A DNA stretch of 64,000 bases from Lysobacter sp. FW306-1B-D06B (GCF_038446665.1 NZ_CP151802.1:2790001-2854000), one strand, 5' to 3'; shown: positions 16,870 through 27,055, numbered from the stretch's first letter. Program-made: numbers and translations. Notes: a model not told the origin generated them from the letters alone.

Positions 16870-17571
16870 ATGGCCGAATCGCAGCTCAAGAAGGCCACCA
16901 TCACCGTGCTGGCGGGCTCGCGCCAGAACGAAGTGATCACGGTGATGTTCAACCCCACCGAATACACCTTCGAACGTTCCAACACCTACAAGGCGACGCC
17001 CGTACCGGGCATCGGCGCGCCGTTGCTGCAATTCGTCAACGGCGAGTCCGACCGCCTGAGCATGGACCTGTTCCTCGACGATGCCACCGACCGGCAGGGG
17101 CCGACCTCGCTGTTGCAGAAGGAGAACAACCCGCTGGGCACGCGCCTGAAGGCGCTGACATCGCTGCTGGTGATCGATGCATCGCTGCACGCGCCGCCGC
17201 CCGTGCGCTTCAGCTGGGGCACGCTGGAGTTCTCGGCGGTGATCGAACGCCTGGGCCGCAAGGTCACGATGTTCCATCCCGACGGCAACCCCGCGCGCGT
17301 GACGCTGTCGGTGAGCTTCAAGGAATACCGAACCCTGCGTCAGCAACTGGAAGACCCGCGTCGCGAGTCGGCCGACAAGACCAAGCGCCGCGTCGTCGTC
17401 GGGGACGAGCGTCTGTGGTGGATCGCCGCCCGCGAGTACGACGATCCCAACGAATGGGTCCGCATCGCGCTGGCCAACGACCTCGACGACCCGCGCGAGA
17501 TCGCACCGGGCGACTGGCTGGAACTGCCGCCGATGGAGAATCCGGATGGAACTCGTCGCACTGTCCCATGA
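16870..17571 (+). CDS. CIS tube-initiator protein with LysM domain (Afp7/Pvc7-like)
   Basis: The 233-aa protein has an N-terminal tube-like beta domain (EVITVMFNPTEYTFERSNTY, then RFSWGTLEFSAVIERL and PARVTLSVSFKEYRTL) and a C-terminal LysM module (about 180-228: VVVGDERLWWIAAREYDDP, IAPGDWLELPP). Afp7/Pvc7 proteins join the tube to the hub. The next gene begins 26 bases before this one stops. Confidence 0.9.
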   Translation: MAESQLKKATITVLAGSRQNEVITVMFNPTEYTFERSNTYKATPVPGIGAPLLQFVNGESDRLSMDLFLDDATDRQGPTSLLQKENNPLGTRLKALTSLLVIDASLHAPPPVRFSWGTLEFSAVIERLGRKVTMFHPDGNPARVTLSVSFKEYRTLRQQLEDPRRESADKTKRRVVVGDERLWWIAAREYDDPNEWVRIALANDLDDPREIAPGDWLELPPMENPDGTRRTVP

Positions 17572-18679
17572 CTACGGCGAGTTTTACGCGCCGTGCTTCG
17601 TGGTCCGCCTGGCGGGCCAGGAGCTGGTGCGCGATCTGCAGGTCGCCGTGAGCCAGGTCGAAGTCGACATGGTGCTCGGCTCGGCATGGCACTTCACGTT
17701 CACCGTGGTGGATGCATTCGACCCGGCCGCCGGCGCCTTCCGCACGGGGCAGGGCGGTCACGATCTGCTCGGCCAGTTCGCCTTCGGCGCCAGCATCGAA
17801 GTGTGCATGGGCTACCGCGATGCGAAGTCGATGCCCACCGTCATCAACGGCGTGATCACCGAGGTGTCGACGAGTTTCCCCGACGGCGGCGCGCCGGAGC
17901 TCATCGTGTCCGGCTACGACCCGGGCTTCCTGCTCACCCTGGGCAAGAACTCCGACAGCTGGCGCAACCAGACCGACGGTGATGTCGTGCGGCAGATCGC
18001 GCGCTTCCATAACCTCGACGTGGTCGTCGACAAGACCGAAGAGCGACGTCCGCAGATCGAACAGAACCAGGAGAGCGACTGGGATTTCCTGAAGAAGCTC
18101 GCCCAGCGCAACCACGTCGAACAGGATCACTTCGAACTCTACGTCGATGTCGAAGGACGCAACCGTTCCACGCTGCACTTCGGCGGGCCGCGCGTGAAAT
18201 CCGATCCGGTCGTGCACCTGGAGTGGGGCCGGGGACTGTTGAGCTTCAGGCCGCAGGCGAACCTGGCCGGGCAGGTGGCGAAGGTCGAAGTCATCGGCAG
18301 CGACACGGCGCGAAAGACGACCTTCATCGGTCGCGCCAGTGCCGACCTGGCCGGAGCGCGCGCGAAGACGATCGCCGAGCACCTGGGCGCACTGGTCCGC
18401 GCACCGGGCCGGCAGCCGGTGCTGCGGCTGCGCCAGCCGGTGTTCTCGCAAGCCGAGGCCGACCAGCGAGCGAAAGCCGCGCTGGGCGAACGCACGCGTG
18501 AGTTTCTCACCGGCGAAGTCGAATCGATCGGCCTGCCCGAGTTGCGACCCGACCGCACCGTGAAGATCGACGGCATCGGCACGCCGTTCTCGAAGACCTA
18601 CTACATCCAGCAAGCCACGCATCGCATCGACGGCAGCGGCTATCGCACGCGCTTCCGTGTCCGGGAGACCGCGCTGTGA
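17546..18679 (+). CDS. Hub protein, late control D / gp27-like (Afp8 N-terminal part)
   Basis: The 377-aa protein matches late-control-D hub proteins: YAPCFVVRLAGQEL, FGASIEVCMGYRD, GVITEVSTSFPDGGAPELIV, SDWDFLKKLAQRN (gp27/VgrG LysM-like turn) and the C-terminal YYIQQATHRIDGSGYRTRF. It forms the trimeric hub above the spike. It overlaps the LysM gene by 26 bases and the spike gene by 4. In Afp and PVC hub and spike are one protein; here they are two genes. Confidence 0.9.
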   Translation: MELVALSHDYGEFYAPCFVVRLAGQELVRDLQVAVSQVEVDMVLGSAWHFTFTVVDAFDPAAGAFRTGQGGHDLLGQFAFGASIEVCMGYRDAKSMPTVINGVITEVSTSFPDGGAPELIVSGYDPGFLLTLGKNSDSWRNQTDGDVVRQIARFHNLDVVVDKTEERRPQIEQNQESDWDFLKKLAQRNHVEQDHFELYVDVEGRNRSTLHFGGPRVKSDPVVHLEWGRGLLSFRPQANLAGQVAKVEVIGSDTARKTTFIGRASADLAGARAKTIAEHLGALVRAPGRQPVLRLRQPVFSQAEADQRAKAALGERTREFLTGEVESIGLPELRPDRTVKIDGIGTPFSKTYYIQQATHRIDGSGYRTRFRVRETAL

Positions 18680-19311
18680 ACCTCCTCTCGCCTCCGCAAT
18701 CGGAAACCGGTCTGGAGACCGGCGGCTTCGCCAAAGGCCTGGCCGTCGGCATCGTGACGCAGAACCAGGACCCCGAAGGCCTGGGCCGCGTGCGGGTGGC
18801 CTTCCCGTGGCTCGACGATCGCGAGAGCCATTGGGCACGCCTGGCCACGCCCATGGCCGGAAAGGACCGCGGCCTGGTGCTCATCCCCGAAGTCGGCGAC
18901 GAGGTGCTGGTTGCGTTCGAACGCGAAGACCTGCGCTTCCCCTTCATCCTGGGCGGTCTGTGGAACGGCGTGGACACACCGCCCATCGCCAACGACGACG
19001 GCAACAACGACAAGCGGATCCTCAAGTCGCGCAAGGGCCACTGGCTGCTGTTCGACGACGGGACGCAGGGCGTGGTCGAACTCAGGCACGAGAACGGCGG
19101 CCTCGTGCGACTGAGCGACGACGGCATCCTGATCGACGACGGGAAGGGCAACACGGTCTCGATAGACAACACCCGCGGCGCCATCGCGCTGGAGGCGATC
19201 GGATCGCTGCAGATCAAGGCCACCACGATCTCGATCGAAGCCACCGGCACGCTCGAACTCAAGGCCAACGCCACGATGACGATTCGCGGCGGCCTGGTGA
19301 ACATCAACTAG
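18676..19311 (+). CDS. Spike protein, gp5/VgrG-like (phage baseplate V type)
   Basis: The 211-aa protein has an OB-fold domain (about 22-100: VGIVTQNQDPEGLGRVRVAF, PWLDDRESHWARLATPMAG, EVGDEVLVAFEREDLRFPFI, LGGLWNG) and then a repetitive beta-helix (VVELRHENGG, SLQIKATTISIEATGTLELK, MTIRGGLVNI). It makes the needle that is tipped by PAAR. It is coupled to the hub gene by an ATGA-type overlap. Confidence 0.92.
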   Translation: MNLLSPPQSETGLETGGFAKGLAVGIVTQNQDPEGLGRVRVAFPWLDDRESHWARLATPMAGKDRGLVLIPEVGDEVLVAFEREDLRFPFILGGLWNGVDTPPIANDDGNNDKRILKSRKGHWLLFDDGTQGVVELRHENGGLVRLSDDGILIDDGKGNTVSIDNTRGAIALEAIGSLQIKATTISIEATGTLELKANATMTIRGGLVNIN

Positions 19312-19321
19312 GAGCGCACCG

Positions 19322-19618
19322 ATGGGTCAACCCGCTGCCCGCCTCGGAGACACCACCAGCCACGGCACGCCGCTCGGCCCCGGACCGGGCAGCGCGACGG
19401 TGCTGATCGGCGGCATGCCGGCATGGCGCGCACTGGCCGATACGCACGCGTGTCCGTTGTCGGACGGACCCAAGCCGCATGTCGGCGGCGTCGTGGTGAT
19501 GGGCAGCTTCACGGTGTTCATCAGCGGGCTCCCCGCCGCGCGCCAGGGCGACATGGTGGTGGAGGCGGGCGCGCCGAACCCCATCGTGCTGGGCGCCATG
19601 ACGGTCATGATCGGATGA
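19322..19618 (+). CDS. PAAR-domain spike tip protein
   Basis: The 98-aa protein has the PAAR pattern: PAARLGDTTSHGTPLGPG, VLIGGMPAWRALADTHACP and TVFISGLPAARQGDMVVEAG, with the His/Cys positions that bind zinc at the tip of the cone. There is no C-terminal toxin extension, so it is a simple tip. It overlaps the gp25 gene by 4 bases. Confidence 0.95.
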   Translation: MGQPAARLGDTTSHGTPLGPGPGSATVLIGGMPAWRALADTHACPLSDGPKPHVGGVVVMGSFTVFISGLPAARQGDMVVEAGAPNPIVLGAMTVMIG

Positions 19619-20043
19619 GCGACGACCGCGCCATGGACGAGCAGAAGGCATTCCTGGGGCGCGGCTGGGCGTGGCCGGTCGCACTGGATCCGCGCACCGG
19701 ACGGGTCGCCAGCGTTGCGTATGAGGAAGACATCCGCCAGTCGATGCGGATCATCCTGCAAACCGCGCCGGGCGAACGCGTGATGCGGCCCAACTTTGGC
19801 TGCGGCATCCACGAACTGGTGTTCGAAGCCATCGACAGCATGACGCTCCAGCGCATCCGCTCGACCGTGGAAGAAGCGCTGCGCCGATGCGAAGCGCGCA
19901 TCGACGTGCTCGCGGTGGAGGTCGATGAAACGCAGGCACGCGAAGGCACGCTCCTGGTCGCCATCGAGTATCGCGTCCGCAAGACCAACCAGACCGGCAA
20001 CCTCGTCTTTCCGTTCTACTTCCGCGAAGGAGGGCCGCCATGA
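19615..20043 (+). CDS. Baseplate wedge protein gp25/GPW family (Afp9-like)
   Basis: The 142-aa protein has LGRGWAWPVALDPRTGRV, EEDIRQSMRIILQTAPGERV, MRPNFGCGIHELVFE and a final beta hairpin ending FPFYFREG, all typical of gp25 lysozyme-like baseplate proteins. The ATG at 19615 overlaps the PAAR stop; a second ATG lies 6 codons in. It initiates sheath assembly on the baseplate. Confidence 0.93.
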   Translation: MSDDRAMDEQKAFLGRGWAWPVALDPRTGRVASVAYEEDIRQSMRIILQTAPGERVMRPNFGCGIHELVFEAIDSMTLQRIRSTVEEALRRCEARIDVLAVEVDETQAREGTLLVAIEYRVRKTNQTGNLVFPFYFREGGPP

Positions 20044-23000
20044 AGCCGCACCTCCCACCGCGCATGGACCGGCGACGCACGCGCGAGTTCATGGCCGAAC
20101 TTCAGGCGCGCGCACGCGCGTGGATTCCCGACTGGGCCATCGCCGACGACGAACCGGATTTCGGACGGGCCCTGTTGCAGGTCGCGGCGCGGTTCAGCGC
20201 GGAAGTCGCCGAACGCCTGGACGGCGCTGGCGAGAAGCTGCGCGACGGGCTGTTCGACTGGCTCGGCGTGCATGGCGAAGCGGCACGACCGGCGCGCGCG
20301 CCGGTGGCGTTCAAACTGGGCGACAAGGCGGTCGATGCCGTTCTGGCACCCGCGCAGACGCGATTGCAGGCCGACGTCGACGGCGCGTCCGTGGTGTTCG
20401 AAACGGAAACCGACGTGCAACTGGTGCCGTCGAAGCTGACGCACATCGTCGGCGTGGAAGCCGACCGTTTCCATCTCCCGCCGCCGGGACTGGCGTCGCT
20501 GGAACCGCTGCTGCCATTGCCCGAGCAGTGGCTGTTGAAGAGCTTCGCCGCACCCGGGGCCGCCAGGCTCCAACTGGATCCGGCGGAGGGATTGTCACCG
20601 GACATGGTGCTGCAATCCGACGGACAGCGCGTGCGCATCACGCAAGAAGACAAGGGCCTGGTCACCATCGAACCGCCGTTGCGCAGCGGCCTGGCGCAAG
20701 GCGCAACGGTGCGCAAGCTCGCGCAGTTCTCTCCCTTCGACGGACTGTGGAACGACGAACAGCTGCATGCGCTTTACCTGGGCGGCATGGAGTTGTTCGA
20801 CATCACCGCCGAGGCGACGTTCGACATCGTCGGCGCGCAGGACCTGGCGGGAGTGCAGTGGGAGTACTGGGGAAAGAAGGTCGAATCCGAAGATCCCGAG
20901 GCGGCGGGATGGCAGGAACTGGTGCGCGCGGACGAGCAGAAGTACGCCAACGCGTTGACCCTGCGCAAACCCGAAGGCGCCATCGAGCCGCGCGAGGTCG
21001 TGCCCGGCAAGCGCGCACGGTGGATCCGCGCCGTCGCGCGCCAGGTCGACCGCGTGCTGCTCGCCGCCGACCGGCTCAGTGTCCGGATCAACTACACGCC
21101 CAGCCGCGCGAGCTGCCAGAGCGTGGCAGACAAACCTTCCGTCGGCTTCGAAGCGATGTCGAACACGACGCCGCTCGTCGTGGATGGCGCCTTCTATCCG
21201 CTCGGCCGAGAGCCGCGCCAGTTCGACGCGTTCTACATCGGCAGCGCCGAAGCCTTCTCGAAGAAGGACGCGCGCGTGCAACTGTGCTTCGAGATGGCGG
21301 ACCTGAGCTTCCAGGGGTTCGCATGCCTGCGCACGGGCCCGTTTGCGAACACCGTGCTTGCCGGCGTGACGCGCGATGGCGGTCTGCAATTGCTCGGTTT
21401 CGATGCGGGCACGGCGAGCCTCTCGCGCTTTCGCGATCGCCCGCCGCTGCGTCCGCCGTCGCCCGCCGCCGGCGGCGCCACCGTGGATGCCGCGCCCATG
21501 CCGCTGCGCGCGGGCGCTTTGGCGATCTGGGACAAGGGCGACGACTTCGTCGTGGCCGTGGCGGCCGACGATGGCGTGTGGTGCTGGCGCGAAGTGAAGT
21601 TGGAAGAAGGCCGCCTGAGCGGCTGGACCTCGCTGCCGGCGGTGCCGGTCGCACCGCCGCCGACGGGGCAGGCGACGCCGCTCATCGACAGCCTGGTGTA
21701 CCTGCCTGCATCGGCCGTACTGCTCGCGGTGCGCGACGCCAAACTCTATGCCTGCGATCCCGACGCAGCCGCCCCGGAATGGACGGAGGTCGCTGCGAAG
21801 GACGGCCCGGCCGATGTCGAACTCACGCGAATCGCATCGATCTTCGTCGCGACCGCCGCGGCCACGGTGCCGGAGCGGATCGTGGGCGTCGCCAGGGATC
21901 TGTCGATGTACGCAGTGAGGGTCGGCGGCGCGCCGCTCCAGGCCGATTGCACGACGCTGCGCACGGGCGTGGATCCGACGATGACGCCCGCGGCGATCCT
22001 GCGCGCTGACGACACGCTGCTCGCCGTGGCCGTGGGTACCGGCATGTCGGGGCCGAGCCTGCTTGCCTTCCTGTCGGACCCGGCATCCCTGCTGCAGCAG
22101 GCCGTCGCCGATGCGGCGCTGGGGACTGCGCGCGTGCTTGGCGGTGCGGTCGATGCGGCGGTGGCCAACGTGCACGGCGTGTTCGCCGCATGCCTGGCGG
22201 CATCCGATGGCACGACACGATTGGTGCGCTGGTCGCCGTTCGAGCCCGCGCTGTCGGATCTGCCGTTCAGCACGCACATCCCGGCCGAGCTCGGTCCCGC
22301 CGCCGGCGTGCCGACGGTGCTGCCCGCGCATCTGATCGTGCCGGTGCTGTCGAGCCAGGTGCTGGTGGCGCGATTCAATCCGGCCGATTGCGCCAAGCGC
22401 ACGGCGCCGCTGATGACCGCGATCATCACCCGTCCCGGAGATCCGCTGCAGGCGCTCGACCAGGTCGCGTTTCCCGTGCTGGGCGGTTTCGAGGTCGCGA
22501 CGGCCGCATCGACCGCGCAGCAGAGCGGGCAGGTGCTGTTCGCGTTCGATGTGCAGGCGATCGACGGCGACATCGTGGTGTATCCGGCCGCCGATCCGGC
22601 GGGTCAGTCCGCCGTCGATCCGGCTGCGCTGGACACGGTGTTGATCGCAGGCAACGAGCCGATCACCCCGGACCAGACGCGCCTGCTCATCACGACCTCG
22701 CTGTCGATGGACGTCTATCAGGTCGACGACTTCGACAACACCACGCGGATCGCGACGCTCGACCGCGAACTGGACGTGCCCAATCCGTTGCCGGCGGGAG
22801 AGCAGGTCAGCTATCGGTTGCCCGCGCCATCGCCGATGCCCGATGAAAGGCGCGTCGTGCCGTTGCTGGAGCTGGATCCCGCCAACAGCGGCCACTGGGA
22901 CGCGGCGCTGCTGCAGCGCACGCTCCTGGCCTTGCCGGGCGGCGATCCCGTCTGGCAGCGCGGCCATGCGTTCCACGTCGACGGCAACGGGCATCCGCTG

Positions 23001-25139
23001 CTGGTGGACCTGGCGACGCCCTGGGTGGTGCAACCGCCGATCAACCTGGGAAGGGTGGAGTTCTACGTCGATGAGGCGGTGCGGACGTGGTCGGCCGAGC
23101 TTTCCGACACCACCTCGAACCCGGCGTTGTCGTGGGAGTACTGGAACGGCACGGGCTGGTGGAACCTCGGCGCGAACGACGCCGGCACGCAGCACCTCAA
23201 GCGCAGCGGCGCGATCACGTTCAAGGTTCCCGCCGACCTGCGGCCGACGGACTGGTCCGGCAAGACGAGCCACTGGATCCGCGCGCGCCTGATCGGTGGC
23301 GATTACGGACGTGAAGAAGTCACGGTCGTCACCACGCCCACCAATACGCCGGGCGAAACCCGGCAGACGATCGAGCGCAACACCGACGGGATCCGCGCGC
23401 CTTACGTGGCCCGGCTGCACGTGTCCTACGCGACGGAGGATGCGGTGCTGCCGACCTTCGTGCTCGCACAGGACAGCGGTTCCATCCTCGACCAGAGCGA
23501 TGCCAATCGCACGCCGAATGCGATCGTCGAAGCGTTCGTGCCATTGCCCGTTCTCCTGGGCCGTCTGTCCGGTGCCGCGGTGCCCGAAGACGACGCCGCA
23601 TGCGCGCCCGAGTGCGCCTGCAGCGGTACGCAGTCGCCCGGTGACCTGCTTGCTGGCGCAGCGACGTCCACTAACGTCGTGCCGTCTGCGGGGCGCGCCT
23701 TCTTCCTGGGTTTCAAGGGACCGCTCTCCGGCGGTCCTGTTCGTCTGTACTTGCGCGTCGCGGAGGATGCCTCTCAGGTCTCGCACGCCGCCGTGCGCGT
23801 GGACGCACTGGTGGCCGACCGCTTCGTCCCGCTGGTCGTGGAGGACGACACGCGCGGGCTGGGCGAGAGCGGGATGCTCACGCTGGTCTTCGACGCACAA
23901 CCCACGCCGCGCGAGTTGTTCGGCACGACGCTGCGCTGGCTGCGGATCACGCCCTCGGGCGACGCCGACGCCTGGTCGCCGACCTTGCTGGGCGCGCATC
24001 TGAATGCCGCGTGGGCGACCGCCGCGGAAACGATGGCGTACGAACGCCTCGGTTCGTCCGAAGGCGCGCCGGACCTGACCCTGGTGCTCGCGCGACCGCC
24101 CGTGTTGCGAGGCACGCTCGAACTGCGCGTGCGCGAACCGCTGGGCGAAGAAGAGCGCGCTGACCTCACGACCGATGACCCCGCGCGCGTCCTCAGCGAC
24201 GTGCCCAATCTGCCCGGGGATTGGGTGCGCTGGGAGCAGGTGTTCGATCCCGCCGACGAGGATGCCTCCCGACGTGTGTACGCATTGGACGAAGCGACGG
24301 GTGAGGTCGTCTTCGGCGATGGCACGCACGGCATGATTCCCCCGGTGGGCCGCGACTCCATCGTTGCCTTCCGTTACCAGCGCACCGAACGCGCCGCCGA
24401 CGGCAGCGACCGCGTGCCGGCCAACGCCGTCGCCGCCCGCGCGAAGCTCAATCTCGCTTCGCCGGTGAGCAGTGTGGAGGCGGTATCCGCCGCCGATCAG
24501 GCCGCCGGTGGTGCGCCGCCGGAGGACGCACCGCGCATCCTGCGCTTCGGCACCGCGCGCCTGCGCCATCGCAACCGTGCGATCAGCGCATCCGACCTGG
24601 AAGACCTGGCGTTGCAAAGTTCGCCCGACATCGCGCAGGCGCGTTGCTTCGTCACGCGCGGCGGCGTGCGGCTTGTCGTCGTCATGCGCGGCGGCAACCC
24701 CGTGCCGAACGCGGCGCAACGACGGGAACTGGAGCGACTGCTGCTCGGCGTTTCGCCGGTCGCGCTGGGCGCGCTTCGCATCGCCGGCCCGACCCTGCGC
24801 TGGCTCGGAGCGCAGCTGCGATTGCGAGTGGTCCGCCTCGACGATGCCGGTGCCGTCAGCGGCGCGGTGCGCGGGCGCATCAAAGCGTGGTTCGACCCGG
24901 TCACGGGCGGCGCCGACGGCGACGGCTGGCCGCTGGGACGCAGTCCGGACGCCAGCGACATCGCGCTCGCCCTCGTCGATACACCGCGGCTGGCCGGCGT
25001 GCTCGACGTAGTGCTGCACGAGCGGGTCGACGAAGCGGTGGAGCGCGCGTGGCCTGCGTCGATCCGTCGATCCGACCTGGTCGTCCTGCGCGACGACGCA
25101 TGGCAGCTGGTCTTCGATCCGGGCGAGGAGGGGGCATGA
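20040..25139 (+). CDS. Very large baseplate J-like protein (Afp11-like, 1699 aa)
   Basis: The N terminus (FMAELQARARAWIPDW, FGRALLQVAARFSAEVAERL) and the C-terminal third (VYALDEATGEVVFGDGTHGM, IPPVGRDSIVAFRYQR, then the ISASDLEDLALQSSPDIAQA helix) are those of putative baseplate assembly proteins of eCIS and related phages. Such proteins are usually 600-1000 residues. The extra length is in the middle: about residues 400-850 hold repeated short beta segments (for example VAVAADDGVWCWREVK, IVGVARDLSMYAVRVG, VANVHGVFAACLAA) that look like a beta-propeller insertion. It forms the outer ring of the baseplate. Overlaps both neighbours by 4 bases. Confidence 0.85.
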   Translation: MKPHLPPRMDRRRTREFMAELQARARAWIPDWAIADDEPDFGRALLQVAARFSAEVAERLDGAGEKLRDGLFDWLGVHGEAARPARAPVAFKLGDKAVDAVLAPAQTRLQADVDGASVVFETETDVQLVPSKLTHIVGVEADRFHLPPPGLASLEPLLPLPEQWLLKSFAAPGAARLQLDPAEGLSPDMVLQSDGQRVRITQEDKGLVTIEPPLRSGLAQGATVRKLAQFSPFDGLWNDEQLHALYLGGMELFDITAEATFDIVGAQDLAGVQWEYWGKKVESEDPEAAGWQELVRADEQKYANALTLRKPEGAIEPREVVPGKRARWIRAVARQVDRVLLAADRLSVRINYTPSRASCQSVADKPSVGFEAMSNTTPLVVDGAFYPLGREPRQFDAFYIGSAEAFSKKDARVQLCFEMADLSFQGFACLRTGPFANTVLAGVTRDGGLQLLGFDAGTASLSRFRDRPPLRPPSPAAGGATVDAAPMPLRAGALAIWDKGDDFVVAVAADDGVWCWREVKLEEGRLSGWTSLPAVPVAPPPTGQATPLIDSLVYLPASAVLLAVRDAKLYACDPDAAAPEWTEVAAKDGPADVELTRIASIFVATAAATVPERIVGVARDLSMYAVRVGGAPLQADCTTLRTGVDPTMTPAAILRADDTLLAVAVGTGMSGPSLLAFLSDPASLLQQAVADAALGTARVLGGAVDAAVANVHGVFAACLAASDGTTRLVRWSPFEPALSDLPFSTHIPAELGPAAGVPTVLPAHLIVPVLSSQVLVARFNPADCAKRTAPLMTAIITRPGDPLQALDQVAFPVLGGFEVATAASTAQQSGQVLFAFDVQAIDGDIVVYPAADPAGQSAVDPAALDTVLIAGNEPITPDQTRLLITTSLSMDVYQVDDFDNTTRIATLDRELDVPNPLPAGEQVSYRLPAPSPMPDERRVVPLLELDPANSGHWDAALLQRTLLALPGGDPVWQRGHAFHVDGNGHPLLVDLATPWVVQPPINLGRVEFYVDEAVRTWSAELSDTTSNPALSWEYWNGTGWWNLGANDAGTQHLKRSGAITFKVPADLRPTDWSGKTSHWIRARLIGGDYGREEVTVVTTPTNTPGETRQTIERNTDGIRAPYVARLHVSYATEDAVLPTFVLAQDSGSILDQSDANRTPNAIVEAFVPLPVLLGRLSGAAVPEDDAACAPECACSGTQSPGDLLAGAATSTNVVPSAGRAFFLGFKGPLSGGPVRLYLRVAEDASQVSHAAVRVDALVADRFVPLVVEDDTRGLGESGMLTLVFDAQPTPRELFGTTLRWLRITPSGDADAWSPTLLGAHLNAAWATAAETMAYERLGSSEGAPDLTLVLARPPVLRGTLELRVREPLGEEERADLTTDDPARVLSDVPNLPGDWVRWEQVFDPADEDASRRVYALDEATGEVVFGDGTHGMIPPVGRDSIVAFRYQRTERAADGSDRVPANAVAARAKLNLASPVSSVEAVSAADQAAGGAPPEDAPRILRFGTARLRHRNRAISASDLEDLALQSSPDIAQARCFVTRGGVRLVVVMRGGNPVPNAAQRRELERLLLGVSPVALGALRIAGPTLRWLGAQLRLRVVRLDDAGAVSGAVRGRIKAWFDPVTGGADGDGWPLGRSPDASDIALALVDTPRLAGVLDVVLHERVDEAVERAWPASIRRSDLVVLRDDAWQLVFDPGEEGA

Positions 25140-27055
25140 GCCGTCTGGTGAAGGTTCGCTTCGACCGCCGGTTCCAGGACCTGCTGGCCATCGGGCGCGC
25201 GCAACTGCCCGCGCTGGCACCGCAATGGACCGACCACAACGCGCACGATCCGGGCATCACGCTGATGGAGCTGCTGGCGTGGGTGGCCGAAGCGCAACTC
25301 TATGCGGTGGGACACACGCGGCGCGACGAGCGCGCGGCGTACGCGGCGCTGCTTGCGCTCCTGCCCAGCGGCACGCAGCCGGCACGCGGCCTGATCTGGC
25401 CCGACCTGCAGGACCCGCGCGCGCCTGTCGTGACCTTTGCGCAGAGCGTGGTGATTCCGGTGGACGCCGTCATCCGGCCGGTCAAGTCGGACGGGCCGAT
25501 GTTCCATCCGGAACACAGGCTCTTATGGGTTCCGGGCGAGATACGCGCACTGACGACGCGGTTGGCGAACGGGCGCGCGCTTGACCACACCGCCGTGAAC
25601 CGGCGACCCGGTCACGCGTTCCAGCCCTTCGGCGCGCATGCACGCCCTCCCGATGTATCGGCGATCGACTTCGAGTGCCGCAGCGACGACGGCCTGTTCC
25701 CGCCGGAACGCGCGCAGGCCGATGGCGCATGCTGGACGCTCGGCGTGCGCGCCGCGTCGCCTGTCGCGGGCATGCAGCCGGATGTTGCCGCGTCGTCATC
25801 GCCGCTGCGGGTCGAACTCGTCACCGACACCGAGCGGTATCCGCTGGCCATCGTGTCCGACACCACCCAGGGCCTGCTGCGCAGCGGCGCGCTGGTTCTG
25901 GATCTTTCCGCCGTCCGCTCGTCGCCGCGGCGCTTCACGCTGGAATTGCGCGCGCCGGACGGTCTCGCACGCCCGCCGCGCGTGCTGCAGATCGCGCCCA
26001 ACGTGATCCCCATCGTGCAAGGTCGCGCGGTCGAAGGCGAGGTGCATATCGCCAACGGCGCACTGCCTGACTGGAGCTTCCAGCTCGACGTGCCCGGGCT
26101 GCGCTTTGCGGCGTCGGAAGCGCCGGTGCGGGTCGAGGTCGTCGAAGCCGCCGTCGGCAGCACGTGGCGACGTTGCGACCGACTGGCCGCGCAGGGGCCC
26201 GACGATGCGGTGTACGAGCTGGACATCGCGTCCGACCGGATCACGTTCGGAAACGGAATCAACGGCCGCGTGCCCCGCGATGGTGCGCAGGTGCGGGTGT
26301 CGTATGCGGTGAGCGACGGCGCGCAGGGCAGCGTCGCGCGCAACCGGCGCTGGCACGTGCAGGGATTTGGCGAGGCCTTCGGCGTCAATCCGGACGCGGT
26401 GGCCGGCGGCGCAGGCCCGCAGGACTGGCGCGCGCAACGCCGCGAAGCACGTCGGCGCGTGCGTGAGGATCACGCACTGGTGAGCGCCGACGACATCGTG
26501 CGCGCCGCGCTGGCGTTGCCGCTGCTGGAGGTCGCGCGGGCCTGGATCGTGCCGGCGAACGAAGCACGGCCGAACACCGGCGCGGTAACGCTGGTGGCCA
26601 TGCGTGGCCTGCAAGCCGGCGATGACCCGCGCACGCCGGAAACACGGCGGTGGCGTAGGGCCGTGCAGCGACGATTGGAACCGCGCATGCCGCTGGGCAC
26701 CCGACTGGCCGTGATCGGCCCGCGCTATCGCGCCGTGGTGGTCGAAGCGACACTGGAGGCATCGCCCGGACGCGATGTCGACCGCGTTCAACGCAACGCG
26801 CTGGACGCCGTGCGTGCGCGACTGGCGACCACCGGCCCGTCAGCGCGACGGCCCGGTGTTCCCGTCTCGCATGGCGACGTGGCCGGATGGCTCCGCGCTG
26901 TGGCTGGCGTGGCGCGGATCGTGTCGTTGCGCCTGCGGCGCGGCTCCGGCGATGAAGTGCACATCATCACCATGCCGCGTGAGGGACTGCCGCGATTCGA
27001 CGCCGTGCACAGCACGGTGGACGTGCGCCGGGCGGGGCAGGGGAGCGCGCCATGA
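25136..27055 (+). CDS. Baseplate J-like protein (second, Afp12-type position)
   Basis: The 639-aa protein begins VKVRFDRRFQDLLAIGRAQL, WTDHNAHDPGITLMELLAWV, a standard opening of baseplate J-like proteins. The centre carries ITFGNGINGRVPRDGAQVRV and SADDIVRAALALPLLEVARA. It partners with the preceding large protein in the baseplate. The ATG at 25136 is chosen because it overlaps the previous stop; the open frame upstream of it is shadow sequence inside the previous gene. Confidence 0.88.
   Translation: MSRLVKVRFDRRFQDLLAIGRAQLPALAPQWTDHNAHDPGITLMELLAWVAEAQLYAVGHTRRDERAAYAALLALLPSGTQPARGLIWPDLQDPRAPVVTFAQSVVIPVDAVIRPVKSDGPMFHPEHRLLWVPGEIRALTTRLANGRALDHTAVNRRPGHAFQPFGAHARPPDVSAIDFECRSDDGLFPPERAQADGACWTLGVRAASPVAGMQPDVAASSSPLRVELVTDTERYPLAIVSDTTQGLLRSGALVLDLSAVRSSPRRFTLELRAPDGLARPPRVLQIAPNVIPIVQGRAVEGEVHIANGALPDWSFQLDVPGLRFAASEAPVRVEVVEAAVGSTWRRCDRLAAQGPDDAVYELDIASDRITFGNGINGRVPRDGAQVRVSYAVSDGAQGSVARNRRWHVQGFGEAFGVNPDAVAGGAGPQDWRAQRREARRRVREDHALVSADDIVRAALALPLLEVARAWIVPANEARPNTGAVTLVAMRGLQAGDDPRTPETRRWRRAVQRRLEPRMPLGTRLAVIGPRYRAVVVEATLEASPGRDVDRVQRNALDAVRARLATTGPSARRPGVPVSHGDVAGWLRAVAGVARIVSLRLRRGSGDEVHIITMPREGLPRFDAVHSTVDVRRAGQGSAP

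Noticed and set aside
24644..25135. N-terminal extension of the baseplate protein at 25136
   Set aside because: It lies in another frame of the preceding gene and is Arg/Ala-rich shadow sequence; the ATG overlapping the previous stop is the usual junction here.
20595..25220. 1541-codon open frame on the minus strand
   Set aside because: It is antisense to the large baseplate gene, has no recognisable domain, and long antisense frames are expected at this GC content.
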